In this document: piece after piece, positions 48,603-57,049 of the stretch | How the letters are laid out: each line of letters starts with the position of its first letter | How positions within the stretch are numbered: the stretch's first letter is position 1 | NCBI GenBank assembly: GCA_900455085.1 | Contig: UGTZ01000001.1 | Coordinates: forward strand, 2,944,501-3,008,500 | Source: Providencia rettgeri | GTDB taxonomy: Bacteria > Pseudomonadota > Gammaproteobacteria > Enterobacterales > Enterobacteriaceae | Length of the DNA: 64,000 nt | Direction of reading: 5' to 3' | Program-made: the position numbers and the translations under genes | The notes under the pieces: model-generated | Database searches by the model: none | What the model saw: the letters and a program-made list of their open reading frames with translations, nothing else | Told to the model about the DNA's origin: nothing

Positions 48603-51018
48603 ACACAACCTCTTGCAATCGATTAGATTCATTGAATTGGTCTCCCTGGATACGGCAGTTCGAAAACCGCACGGTATTGAGGGTGTCGACCGTATTGATT
48701 AATATCACCCCGTTATGGCTCACAAACCCGAGTGGGGCACCGGACTCCGCATAGGCCCACTCCCCTGCCGAGATAAACTGCCCATTCGGCCGCCTCACCT
48801 GTAACAAGTAACGTTTCACCGTGGTGCTCTCAAACGGCACATACGTCACCGAGCTCCCAGTCGGCTTAATCTTCTTACTGGTCACCGCAAGCTCCGCATT
48901 CGGCGGTAAGGTGCTGGCATCAATACTCAACGTGTTCACCTGATAACTGCTCAGTGGCACCATCAAATTCCCATTACGGTCGGCTTTATCCAAACCACCA
49001 AGCATCGTGACCCCACGTCCGCCCGGGACATGCACGACCGCGACCGTGTCCGAGATGTTTTTCCCCAGTAAAAAACTGTTGTCCGCCGGCAAGTACATCA
49101 GTGAGCCGTTAATTGACCCCGAGCCCAAGGTGCCATTGTTTGTGTGCGTCATCTGCCCACTGAGCTGGGCTAACCGACCATCATAGGCGGTCCACACACT
49201 AGTCTGGTTCCCCAGGTTGCCATCACCACCCCAACTCTCATTGGCCGCCAAAGACCAACGGTCGGTCAGGCTGGTTGAGGCCCCAGCGGAATAACTGTTG
49301 CTGCCGTTTTCCACCCCAGACATCGACGCGTAGGTGGTAAAATCCCGGTCAAACACCGAAAACGGGATAGAAACCGAGGTGGAAAAACTGTATTCGTTAT
49401 TCGCCCGCGTTTTATAGTACGAGCCCGCCAGGGATAAACTTACCTGCCCAATCCGGGTCGAAAAGTTCCCCGTCACCCCTTGCTGTTTGGCATCACGCTG
49501 CCAGTAGGTCCGCTGCCAGCCATTGACCGAGAACGTTGTCCCTTGCCACAGCGGTTGACTGAATCCGACCGTCACATCCTCTTTCAGGCGTTGACGGTGC
49601 TTGAGGTTGACGTAGTCGGTGTCGTTGTACTCTCCCAGTGTGTCGTACGCCTCACTGAGTCGGTTGTACGCCAACCGGATGGAGGTCCCAATGTCAAACG
49701 TCTTGGCAAACGTCAGGGTGGTTTTTTGTCCCTGACGATTGCCTTCGTCATAACGCGATTGCGTCCCCGATAACGCCGCCGACAACGACCCAAACATCCC
49801 GAGCTGAGAGGCCACCTCCCCCGTCACCCCCGTGAACTGACTGCCCACTAACGCCCCCACACGGACCGACAGATGCTCAAGACCGTAACCGTAACTGAAC
49901 GCCCCCAATCCACCAGTCGGTGTGCCGTCTGGGTTATCATTATCAATGATGCCCAAAGAGACCGAATACTCGTGCTCTCCCGGCGAAATCTGCCCACTGA
50001 TGAGCGTAATCGGAAACACTTGTGTGGTGGTGCTACCGTCATTCTCCGTGACGGTCATCACCACATCGCCGCCACTGAGCACCGTCACATCATCGATGCT
50101 AAAGGGGCCTGGCGGCACCACCTCCGAGTACAAGACCGTATTCCCTTGACGTAACGTCACACGTGCATTACTGCTGGCCGTCCCACTGAATACCGGGGTA
50201 TAACCTTGTGTCTGACGTCGCATCGAGGCGTTACTGCTCAAGGTCATTCCGTAAGTGGATAACCCGCCCAGCTCCCCGCTGCTGACCGCGGTCTTCCCTA
50301 ACAATAAATCCGCCTGTAAGGCCAAAATGGCTTTCGAGACCGTAAACACCGAGATGGATTGCTCATCCTGGGTTAACGATGCACTTCCGCGGGCTATCCA
50401 CTCCCCCACATTTGCCAACAGCGACCCCGACCCGTAGTAATCCACGCCCTCGGTGTTCTTATTCGCATTCGCGTTGTAATTCAGACGCAGGGCATTATGA
50501 CCAAATTCCCACCCGAGAGACTCGTCCGCTTTGGTTAACCCCGCTTGCGGCAAGGTCAGGTTGAGCGACTGGGTCGATAAATCAAAATCCACGGTACTGT
50601 CTGATTGTGCATCCAAGACATAACACACCGCGTCATCATCCCCTTGTGCAGCCTTGCGCGTTGCGGCGTAAAAATCCGGGCGCACATACGTATCAACATC
50701 CGCCAACCACGCGGGGGTAAAGCACAACCCCTGTTGCTCCTCTGGGGTCACGTTTAATATCCGCTTTCCCTTCGCGACGCCGTTGATATTGACATCAACC
50801 CAATAACGCCCGGGGTAATACGCCTTCGTCGCCGACAAAAACGTCGCCGCCGCCGGGTTATTGCCGCCCTGCAAAAAATCCAAATTTAAATCGTCCTCGG
50901 CAGCCTGTGCGCATTGGGGTAGCATCGAACCCAGCCCAAACGCCATGCCCAGCGCCACCGGTAAAAACCGCAGGGGAAACACAGGCGGTGCCAGCTTTTT
51001 TTTCCGTTTAACACTCAC
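48595..51018 (-). CDS. Outer-membrane fimbrial usher, K88/Pef (kappa) type
   Basis: 807 residues. Signal to about 40 (LGSMLPQCAQA), N-terminal periplasmic domain with two Cys (GLCFTPAW, AVCYVLDA), a 24-strand pore region (for example EWIARGSASLTQDEQSISVF, GGLSTYGMTLSSNASM, FPITLISGQISPGEHEYSVSLG), plug and C-terminal domains ending RFSNCRIQGDQFNESNRLQEVVCE with a final Cys pair. The usher exports and polymerises chaperone-bound subunits. Intact while both partners are frameshifted. It overlaps the chaperone and follows the tip subunit by 10 bases. Confidence 0.95.
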   Translation of the reverse strand: MSVKRKKKLAPPVFPLRFLPVALGMAFGLGSMLPQCAQAAEDDLNLDFLQGGNNPAAATFLSATKAYYPGRYWVDVNINGVAKGKRILNVTPEEQQGLCFTPAWLADVDTYVRPDFYAATRKAAQGDDDAVCYVLDAQSDSTVDFDLSTQSLNLTLPQAGLTKADESLGWEFGHNALRLNYNANANKNTEGVDYYGSGSLLANVGEWIARGSASLTQDEQSISVFTVSKAILALQADLLLGKTAVSSGELGGLSTYGMTLSSNASMRRQTQGYTPVFSGTASSNARVTLRQGNTVLYSEVVPPGPFSIDDVTVLSGGDVVMTVTENDGSTTTQVFPITLISGQISPGEHEYSVSLGIIDNDNPDGTPTGGLGAFSYGYGLEHLSVRVGALVGSQFTGVTGEVASQLGMFGSLSAALSGTQSRYDEGNRQGQKTTLTFAKTFDIGTSIRLAYNRLSEAYDTLGEYNDTDYVNLKHRQRLKEDVTVGFSQPLWQGTTFSVNGWQRTYWQRDAKQQGVTGNFSTRIGQVSLSLAGSYYKTRANNEYSFSTSVSIPFSVFDRDFTTYASMSGVENGSNSYSAGASTSLTDRWSLAANESWGGDGNLGNQTSVWTAYDGRLAQLSGQMTHTNNGTLGSGSINGSLMYLPADNSFLLGKNISDTVAVVHVPGGRGVTMLGGLDKADRNGNLMVPLSSYQVNTLSIDASTLPPNAELAVTSKKIKPTGSSVTYVPFESTTVKRYLLQVRRPNGQFISAGEWAYAESGAPLGFVSHNGVILINTVDTLNTVRFSNCRIQGDQFNESNRLQEVVCE

Positions 51019-51028
51019 ATTCCCACTC

Positions 51029-51640
51029 CTATCGATACACCACGGTTACCGTCAACGCACCACTAAACAGCCCCGACTTCACCCCGTCCCACTGACTGAG
51101 TGTCGCCTGAAAATCAAATAACCCTTTACGGGCAAAGTCGATGGGGTACGCGATTTGCGTATTCGACGCCGTGACATACCCAGGGCCGCCAGTCGTGATG
51201 AAATCCCCTTCGGCATTTAACGGGCTAACACGCACCCGTAACCGCGCATCCGACCCGTCGTCGTGGCGCAAAATAACCCCGTTCTCATCCAACTGCGCCA
51301 ACCCCTCATCCCCAAACGTCAATATCGCCGCCGGGTACTGACGACCGTAGGCCTCAAAAGCACCGCAACCGGTCTCACCGCCCACCGTTTCCGACAAACG
51401 CAATGAAAACGTGCGCGCAGGGGCGGAGCGCGTTTTCGGGTTAATCACCCCAAAATCCACCGTCCCGACAGCCCCAGCTTGACGTCCTTCTGCGCCGGTG
51501 GTTAAAACCTCCCCCACACACGAAGAGGCAACAATGGTCGCCGTTATCGTGGTGGTCGTTGTGTACGGGGCCGCTGCCGCATCCGTGGCCAGGCTTAACC
51601 CTAACGCCACGCCAACACAACGCACCATCCTTCGTAACAT
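51029..51640 (-). CDS. Fimbrial tip/minor subunit (FaeC-like position)
   Basis: 203 residues from ATG 51640, which has GGAG eight bases upstream (a GTG at 51649 is also open). Signal CVGVALGLSLATDAAA, then a Thr-rich start (YTTTTTITATIVASSC), GTVDFGVINPKTRSAPARTFSLRL, GCGAFEAYGRQYPAAILTFG and a final strand LFSGALTVTVVYR. Two or three Cys. First gene of the operon, where K88 has faeC, the minor tip subunit. High GC. Confidence 0.85.
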   Translation of the reverse strand: MLRRMVRCVGVALGLSLATDAAAAPYTTTTTITATIVASSCVGEVLTTGAEGRQAGAVGTVDFGVINPKTRSAPARTFSLRLSETVGGETGCGAFEAYGRQYPAAILTFGDEGLAQLDENGVILRHDDGSDARLRVRVSPLNAEGDFITTGGPGYVTASNTQIAYPIDFARKGLFDFQATLSQWDGVKSGLFSGALTVTVVYR

Positions 51641-51757
51641 AAGCGACACTCCTTCACACTATTGCAACAGGTTCAGCTCACCGTCATGGGACACCCCGAG
51701 ACCAAACGCGGGCACACAAGACGATAAAGCCGGAAACATAAACACGTGCCCCGTCAT

Positions 51758-51779
51758 AAAAAAAGACACCCTTCGGGTG
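51758..51779 (-). terminator. Leftward terminator before the fimbrial operon
   Basis: On the complement CACCC-GAA-GGGTG is followed by TCTTTTTTT. It lies about 120 bases before the first fimbrial gene on the same strand, so it either ends the regulator's transcript or acts as an attenuator of the operon. Confidence 0.65.
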
Positions 51780-52007
51780 GGACACCACATCAAACCCTAA
51801 AGGGCAAACTGAACAACAAAAGCACTGGCCACGATATAAAAACAACCCCGCTAAATACGTCGCCAAAATAACAACAGAAAAAATGACGCGGTTTTAGCAC
51901 GCAGGCGAAAGCCGCCCGCAAATAAGAAAATAAAGAAAAGGCATTAATGTTAAATACCACCCCGAATAGGGAGCGATAACAAATAACCGGCAACGCTGAC
52001 CGTTTTA

Positions 52008-52063
52008 TTTATTCATTTATTCATTTATTCATTTATTCATTTATTCATTTATTCATTTATTCT
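52008..52063. repeat. Octanucleotide tandem repeat (TTTATTCA)
   Basis: Six perfect copies and a seventh with one mismatch, between the regulator and the fimbrial operon. Such repeats change copy number by slipped-strand mispairing and alter promoter spacing in phase-variable surface genes. Confidence 0.85.
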
Positions 52064-52265
52064 TGGCTGATGAATTCAGCCTCAATGTATTCTTGCTGTT
52101 TTATTTCTTACTATTGCCTTTATTGCTAACGGTTTTATTTATGCCATCGGATGAATATTGATAGAGATAAATAATCCGCCAAAATACGCGCAAGGATTAC
52201 CCGTAAACCTCAATTTCTTCGAGCAGACACCACCCCCGTGATAAACGCCCAGCCCACTTAAGTTA

Positions 52266-52616
52266 TCAACTCAATATTTCACTTACGCCACGGCGTGACA
52301 GAGGCCAAGGCGCATTCGTTTGGGTTGATTTATTGCGTTCATCCCTCTTTTCTAACTCAACAATTACGCCGTTAAAAAAATCCCACCATGAAAACTCCAG
52401 CGCCTGCATAAACACCTGTAATTGGTACAAGGTCATTGAGGTCGTCCCTCGCTCATAGCGCGAAATTTGTTGCTGGCTTAAATTTAAAATTTGCCCTAAC
52501 TGCTGACCCGATAAATTCAACGCCACTCGGCGGCCACGTAAAAATACACCAACCTGACGATTAAACCGCGCAGAAGATAAGCAGGGGACGTTGTGCTTAG
52601 AAATAGACTCCATCAT
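52266..52616 (-). CDS. MrpJ-type HTH regulator of the fimbrial operon
   Basis: 116 residues. The helix-turn-helix is GQQLGQILNLSQQQISRYERGTTSM (about residues 39-63, hallmark SQQQISRYERG), followed by LYQLQVFMQALEFSWWDFFNGVIVEL. It resembles MrpJ, which in Proteus represses flagellar genes when fimbriae are made. Here it precedes the fimbrial operon rather than ending it. Palindromic ACGATCGT (52757-52764) upstream could be its own operator. Confidence 0.87.
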   Translation of the reverse strand: MMESISKHNVPCLSSARFNRQVGVFLRGRRVALNLSGQQLGQILNLSQQQISRYERGTTSMTLYQLQVFMQALEFSWWDFFNGVIVELEKRDERNKSTQTNAPWPLSRRGVSEILS

Positions 52617-52756
52617 GTACTACCCCGTTTTGATTCATAGTGAATGAAACGATTCAATAGAAAACAACCTAAATGGAAATATGGCAAAAATACGCTGATT
52701 CCGTGTTTTCTGCTGTCTATTTTAGGGAATGCAAGCAATAACTAAAGATGGTTTTG

Positions 52757-52764
52757 ACGATCGT
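52757..52764. promoter_or_regulatory. ACGATCGT palindrome upstream of the regulator
   Basis: Within TTTTGACGATCGTTCC. It shares GACGATC with the dyad at 36757 and CGATCG with the sites at 59737-59793. A second CGATCG is at 52808. Candidate MrpJ-type operator. Confidence 0.4.
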
Positions 52765-53092
52765 TCCACTTCATCATAATAGTTTACACCTATCAAAAAC
52801 AATCAAACGATCGCCAAAACAAATCAAACGAGTACTTAAACACCAATTTTCAAACAATAATGCTTTAAAATAGAAGGAGTTACCCCTACTTCGTTCACCC
52901 CTAAAAAAACGGTCAATATTTAACCAATAAAAACAACTCTGTCGTGTTTTTTTTTTGTTTTTTGTCATAATTCGCATTAAATTGAAATCTATTCTTACAA
53001 ATAATGTCTATTTCACACAATTAGCGTGTTCGCTATGCGTGTAAAATAATCTTATCGAGAGTAATTAAAATCTAAACAGAAAGTCCCTCGTC

Positions 53093-53169
53093 AAAAAATA
53101 AATAAAAAAAATAAATAAAAAAATAAATAAAAGATAAATAAAAAGATAAATAAAAAGACAAATAAAAAA
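53093..53169. repeat. Imperfect 11-13-bp A/T tandem repeat
   Basis: About six copies of ATAAATAAAAAG with A-run length variation. Probably another slippage-prone tract in the shared promoter region of the regulator and the SGNH gene. Confidence 0.7.
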
Positions 53170-53429
53170 CCGGGAATGGATATTGACGTAAAATATAAAA
53201 CGCGATGAAAAATTCAATTCATACATGAAAGTAATCAATAAACGGCCAATAAAAAAAGGGCCTGCACATTGTGTCCCCCTAAATATAAAATAACCGCCCT
53301 CCGTATAAATTGACTCCTCGTTGTCGTTTGACTTTCCCATCATCCTCTTTAACAATAAATATCCCCCTCGTGAAAATCACTAATGTCTCCCCAGCCTCGG
53401 TTCCGTGCTTTTTTTGCGAAGGAGGATTC

Positions 53430-54616
53430 ATGTCTTACACCAATGCTCGTCCAGTCTCACACGCAGGACGTTCGACTTTGATGACGCGCGTTACCGCCGG
53501 TCAGTCGCTCGTTGCGGCGCTGGCACTCATTCTGAGTACCAGCTGTCTGTTGATTTGGCTCAATCAACACGCACTCATGCGTTACTGGCAACAACGTTAT
53601 CACACCGAAGCTCCTTGGGCGTCCTGGCAAGGTAACCCCGTCTGGGATTTTGGGGGACGCCTGTATCAAGCCGTCGATAGCGCACGACACACCTTCATCC
53701 AGCAACTCACTATCACCAAGAGTGAAGAACAAGAAACAGACGAAAAAGTAAAACCGAGCCACATCATGACACCTAAAAAACCCCTTTTTCCCAACGGCTT
53801 CTTACAGGGTTCAGCACGCCAGCAAGGCGCTTCCGTATCGATGCGCCCGTATGAGAGCCCCTTTCACGGCGAAACACCGCCCCCCTAACACCCCTTCCTT
53901 TGGCGCCTGGGGACCGCGTGTTGTTTATTCGCGACTCGTTGATGCAAGGCGTTGCACCGCCCGTTAAACGAACTTTACTGATGGAATGGGGCATTCACAG
54001 CCTAGACCTGAGTCGCCAAAGTACCGGCTTACGCTACCCGGCATTTTTTAATTGGCCAAAAACGCTCGACGAAACGCTTCGTCAACATCCGGATATCACT
54101 GTCGTGGTGGTTTTCTTAGGTCCTAATGACCCGTGGGGATTACCCAAGGATGAACTCGAGCCCGCATCAACGTTTAAAAGTGAACGCTGGGAGCAACGTT
54201 ACCGCGCTCGCATCGCGCAGATATTACACATTGCCGAGCAATATCAGGCCCACGTGATTTGGGTCGGTCCCCCCAATACACGGGATACCACCCTATCCCA
54301 AGGTATGCAATACTTGCGGACGTTATACCAATCCGAAGTCAATAAAGCCGGTGAAATCTACCTCGATGGCAATGCCGTATTACAGTACAGCGAGACCCAC
54401 TACGCCGACACGTTCACCGACCACACGGGCAGCCGAAAAATTCGTACCGCTGACGGGGTTCACTTTACCCCGGCAGGGCAACGAATGTTGGCCAAGGCCA
54501 TCATGACCAAGCTGCAGGCGCCCCAAGCGCCTGATACCCTGCAACCCCCCACCCACGTCGACACGACATGGGCCATCGACGATAAAAGGGGCAATCACCA
54601 TGAAAGCACAAATTGA
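53430..54616 (+). pseudogene. SGNH-fold hydrolase (DUF459), frameshifted at a C tract
   Basis: ATG 53430 follows AAGGAGG. Part 1: a cytoplasmic start, one membrane anchor (SLVAALALILSTSCLLIWL, about residues 30-48) and a periplasmic linker up to FHGETPPP. At six C's (53880-53885) the frame ends. One more C gives PPPLTPLPLAPGDRVLFI and the catalytic domain: RDSLMQGVAPPVKRTLL (block I; usual GDS is RDS), LSRQSTGL, FLGPNDPW (block III), DGVHFTPAGQRMLA (Asp-His of block V). Likely acts on envelope glycans. Overlaps the ProQ gene by 17 bases. Confidence 0.82.
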
Positions 54617-54989
54617 AACACCGTTTTACGACCCTAATACTGCACTCAAAAGAACCCCGTCTTCACCAACGACGGAGAGATTAACTCTATTATCAGGATC
54701 GCCCGGTGAACAGCGTGACGTCACGCTTCAAGAGGCCATAGAGACCCTCAATACCTATTGGCCGCATCTCTTCCCTTTTGGTATTTTACGCCCGATGGCT
54801 TTGGACATCACGGAACAGTTGCTCGCGAATAAACAACGACGAAAACTCACGCTCACGCCTAAACGATTAACTCGCTGTGTGTCCGTTATTTTAAATTCGG
54901 TCGCCTATCAAGCCACCTTGATGCCGGCTGCGCTGCGCTATGACCTTTTCGGTCAACCCCAGGCACTTATCACGCAGTGGGAGTCGTAA
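54600..54989 (+). CDS. ProQ/FinO-family RNA chaperone
   Basis: 129 residues. The FinO fold occupies about residues 40-125: ITLQEAIETLNTYWPHLFP-like start, PFGILRPMALDITEQLLANKQ, KLTLTPKRLTRCVSVILNSVAYQATL, and RYDLFGQPQALIT, each matching landmark positions of ProQ proteins (FP.LF...KPL..GI; L.LS...L...L..Y...Y...; R.DL.G.P...V). Proteins of this family bind structured RNA 3' ends. It is coupled by overlap to the SGNH hydrolase. Element-encoded members usually steer plasmid or phage RNAs, so an RNA made within this island is a possible target. Confidence 0.85.
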   Translation: MKAQIETPFYDPNTALKRTPSSPTTERLTLLSGSPGEQRDVTLQEAIETLNTYWPHLFPFGILRPMALDITEQLLANKQRRKLTLTPKRLTRCVSVILNSVAYQATLMPAALRYDLFGQPQALITQWES

Positions 54990-55213
54990 GTTGGATCAGG
55001 CATATCACGTAAAAACGCCCCAGAGCTCGGTTCAAATAATACCATTTATGCCAATATCAAGAGACGTTATTTTTCGTGAAAAAAAGAGGTTTGATTGTGT
55101 GGGCGGTTTACCTCGCCCCCCATGAAGATGAATATTAATTTGACATAAAGCCATTAAAAAGACGATATTTGAGTTAAGTCAGTATCATTAACCCCATCCA
55201 CACGAGTGCTAAT

Positions 55214-55540
55214 ATGAAAAAAATAATCACGGTCACACTACTCGCCCTCTCTGCTAACGCATTTTCGGCACCGCCTCCGCCGGTATTTAACTTAATGGTT
55301 CAAACCGACGATGTAAGCTCAGCATTAAATACCGCGATGAAAAATATGCCCGCAATTGAAAAAGGGAAAAAATATGAAGTTCGCGTAGAGGTTAGAGAGC
55401 ACCCTGTGCCTCCCCAAAATTCGAGTGAGAGACCCAAGGAGAAACCCGCATTAAAAGACGCTGAGGGTAACCCCCCTCCGAAACCTGATTTAAAAGAAAC
55501 TGAGGATAAAAAACCACACCCAAAGCTTGATATAGAATGA
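55214..55540 (+). CDS. Secreted proline/lysine-rich protein
   Basis: 108 residues: signal MKKIITVTLLALSANAFSA, a short folded part (FNLMVQTDDVSSALNTAMKN, KYEVRVEVREHP), then a low-complexity charged tail rich in Pro, Lys and Glu that probably is unstructured. Not recognised. Lies 108 bases before the long DUF1090 gene. Confidence 0.7.
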   Translation: MKKIITVTLLALSANAFSAPPPPVFNLMVQTDDVSSALNTAMKNMPAIEKGKKYEVRVEVREHPVPPQNSSERPKEKPALKDAEGNPPPKPDLKETEDKKPHPKLDIE

Positions 55541-55649
55541 GATAGCCGTTTTGACTTTATGCAATACGGCAGATAGATACTGGAAATAGTTATCAAAACG
55601 ATAGGCTTCTCGTTAAGCAATATTTACATACATTTTATAAGGAATTCAA

Positions 55650-56078
55650 ATGGTTAAGAAAATAATAATGGCATTTATCATCTCTGGGATCTCTGTCAGT
55701 TCAGCGATAGCTGCAACGGAAAGCTGTCAAGAGCAACTCAATGATATCAATAGAAAATTGGATAGTGCAGAAAAAAACGGAAATATTGTCGCGCAGAATA
55801 ATTTAAAGATAGCCCGGGATAAAGTAAACACATATTGTACCGAAGAGCGGCAAGCCAATAGAGCCATCGAAAACTTAAAGAAAAAAGAGCGAAAGGTCAA
55901 AAGAGAAGAATTAGATTTAGAGGAAGCTAAGGCCGATCTTGAGGAAGCCAAATTAGAGGGGAAAAGCAGTAAAATTCAGAAAAAAGAGCGAAAACTAAAA
56001 GAAAAAGAATTAGATCTTGAAGAGGCTAAGGCGGAATTAATGCAAGCTCAAAAGGATTATCACCGCCTAAATCAGTAA
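55650..56078 (+). CDS. DUF1090 periplasmic protein, long form
   Basis: 142 residues, paralogue of the gene at 38634. The same signal and core (CQEQLNDINRKLDSAEKNGN, RDKVNTYCTEERQANRAIENL) are present. The coiled coil is enlarged by an internal duplication (two KKKER.LK..ELDLEEAKA units), which explains the extra 33 residues. AAGGAATTCAA precedes the ATG. Confidence 0.9.
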   Translation: MVKKIIMAFIISGISVSSAIAATESCQEQLNDINRKLDSAEKNGNIVAQNNLKIARDKVNTYCTEERQANRAIENLKKKERKVKREELDLEEAKADLEEAKLEGKSSKIQKKERKLKEKELDLEEAKAELMQAQKDYHRLNQ

Positions 56079-56178
56079 ATCATCATTTGCCTATTCGAGA
56101 ATGATTGATATCGACGTAAAGAGACATCACGACGTTTTTCATTGGTTTTATTGTTTTTAAAAAGGGAGTAAGAGCACC

Positions 56179-56307
56179 ATGAATTTACTTGAACAAACAC
56201 CCAAAAACCGCCGGCGCTATGGTCTTGCGGCTTTTATTGGTTTGATCGCGGGCATTGTCTCTGCATTTGTTAAATGGGGGGCCGATGATAAGGATGGCCC
56301 TCCTTAG
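56179..56307 (+). pseudogene. Truncated YagU copy
   Basis: 42 codons. MNLLEQTPKNRRRYGLAAF and GLIAGIVSAFVKWGA match the start of YagU at 41891, then the frame turns to DDKDGPP-stop. Opposite orientation to the full gene, so it came with an inverted or separately captured block that also brought the DUF1090 copy. Confidence 0.75.
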
Positions 56308-56386
56308 ATAACGACGCGTTGTCATCCGACGGTAATCGTCTGGGAAACGCTCATGTCCCCCCGTAAGGTCATGCCGCACTCACACA

Positions 56387-56881
56387 TTACCTATCATCTA
56401 TCGGATTTAAATAAACGCCATCGTTTATGCGTAATAGACTCTCTTCCATATTGGTGTGGGGGTGACAACGCAAACCCCAAACCTTTTGGACCTGCTCAGT
56501 CGTAAAAATATCGTTTCCAAACGCAATGACGGGCATGGATAACGTCACAATATCTTGCTCACTGATGTACGCCTTGACAACAAATGGTTTGTAGTCATCG
56601 GGCCGCTCGTCATTAAATCGAAAGACCTCACCGCAAACATAGACAATTTTCCCATCGTCGCGGGTGTACCCTGCAAAATACGTATTCATATTCCGGTAAC
56701 TGGCCGCTTCCGGATACTCCATTATATCTTTAACACTCCGTTCAACAACGCTATGAAGTGGATAACGTGGCGCGACATTAAGGGCCCATCCAGCTAAAAA
56801 AGCGCCGCCACTACAGAGTATCAATATCAGCCCAAAACCAAAGCCAAAGCGCAAGGGTAAGCGTAAACAGGCAAATAACAT
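56387..56881 (-). CDS. Membrane-anchored protein of unknown function
   Basis: 164 residues with one N-terminal membrane segment (FGFGLILILCSGGAFLAGWAL). A probably periplasmic domain follows with SVKDIMEYPEAASYRNMNTYFAGY, IVYVCGEVFRFN and VWGLRCHPHTNMEES. The pattern of a conserved Cys after VYVCGE(V) recalls small envelope proteins that share this stretch, but I cannot name the family. Alone on the minus strand between rightward genes. Confidence 0.7.
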   Translation of the reverse strand: MLFACLRLPLRFGFGFGLILILCSGGAFLAGWALNVAPRYPLHSVVERSVKDIMEYPEAASYRNMNTYFAGYTRDDGKIVYVCGEVFRFNDERPDDYKPFVVKAYISEQDIVTLSMPVIAFGNDIFTTEQVQKVWGLRCHPHTNMEESLLRINDGVYLNPIDDR

Positions 56882-57049
56882 CAGGCTCTCCCTTGTTTTC
56901 CCATCTTTTATTCCATGGCGTCTTGATAACGGTAACGCCGTTGCGTATTTTCAGGCATGAAATAGACAACCGTCTCATAAATTAAAATAATTTCAAACAT
57001 ATATCATCTTCTTGAACATCTGCCATTTTCTTTGATTTCAAGGAGTCAT

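Larger units (their letters stand above)
51650..52265. other. Upstream region of the fimbrial operon
   Basis: 615 bases with no gene. It contains the leftward terminator at 51758 and the octamer repeat at 52008. The operon promoter must be here or further right. Confidence 0.6.
52617..53429. other. Long divergent intergenic region
   Basis: 813 bases between the MrpJ-like regulator (leftward) and the SGNH gene (rightward). It holds ACGATCGT (52757-52764), a second CGATCG (52808-52813) and the A/T repeat at 53093. The frames in it are repeat artefacts. Confidence 0.55.

Noticed and set aside
52774..53355. Leftward frames of 67 and 96 codons with poly-Leu/Ile/Phe runs
   Set aside because: Produced by translation of the A/T tandem repeat.
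51650..53429. Invertible fimbrial promoter as in mrp operons
   Set aside because: No inverted repeat pair flanking a promoter and no recombinase of the MrpI/FimB type nearby; only tandem repeats are present.
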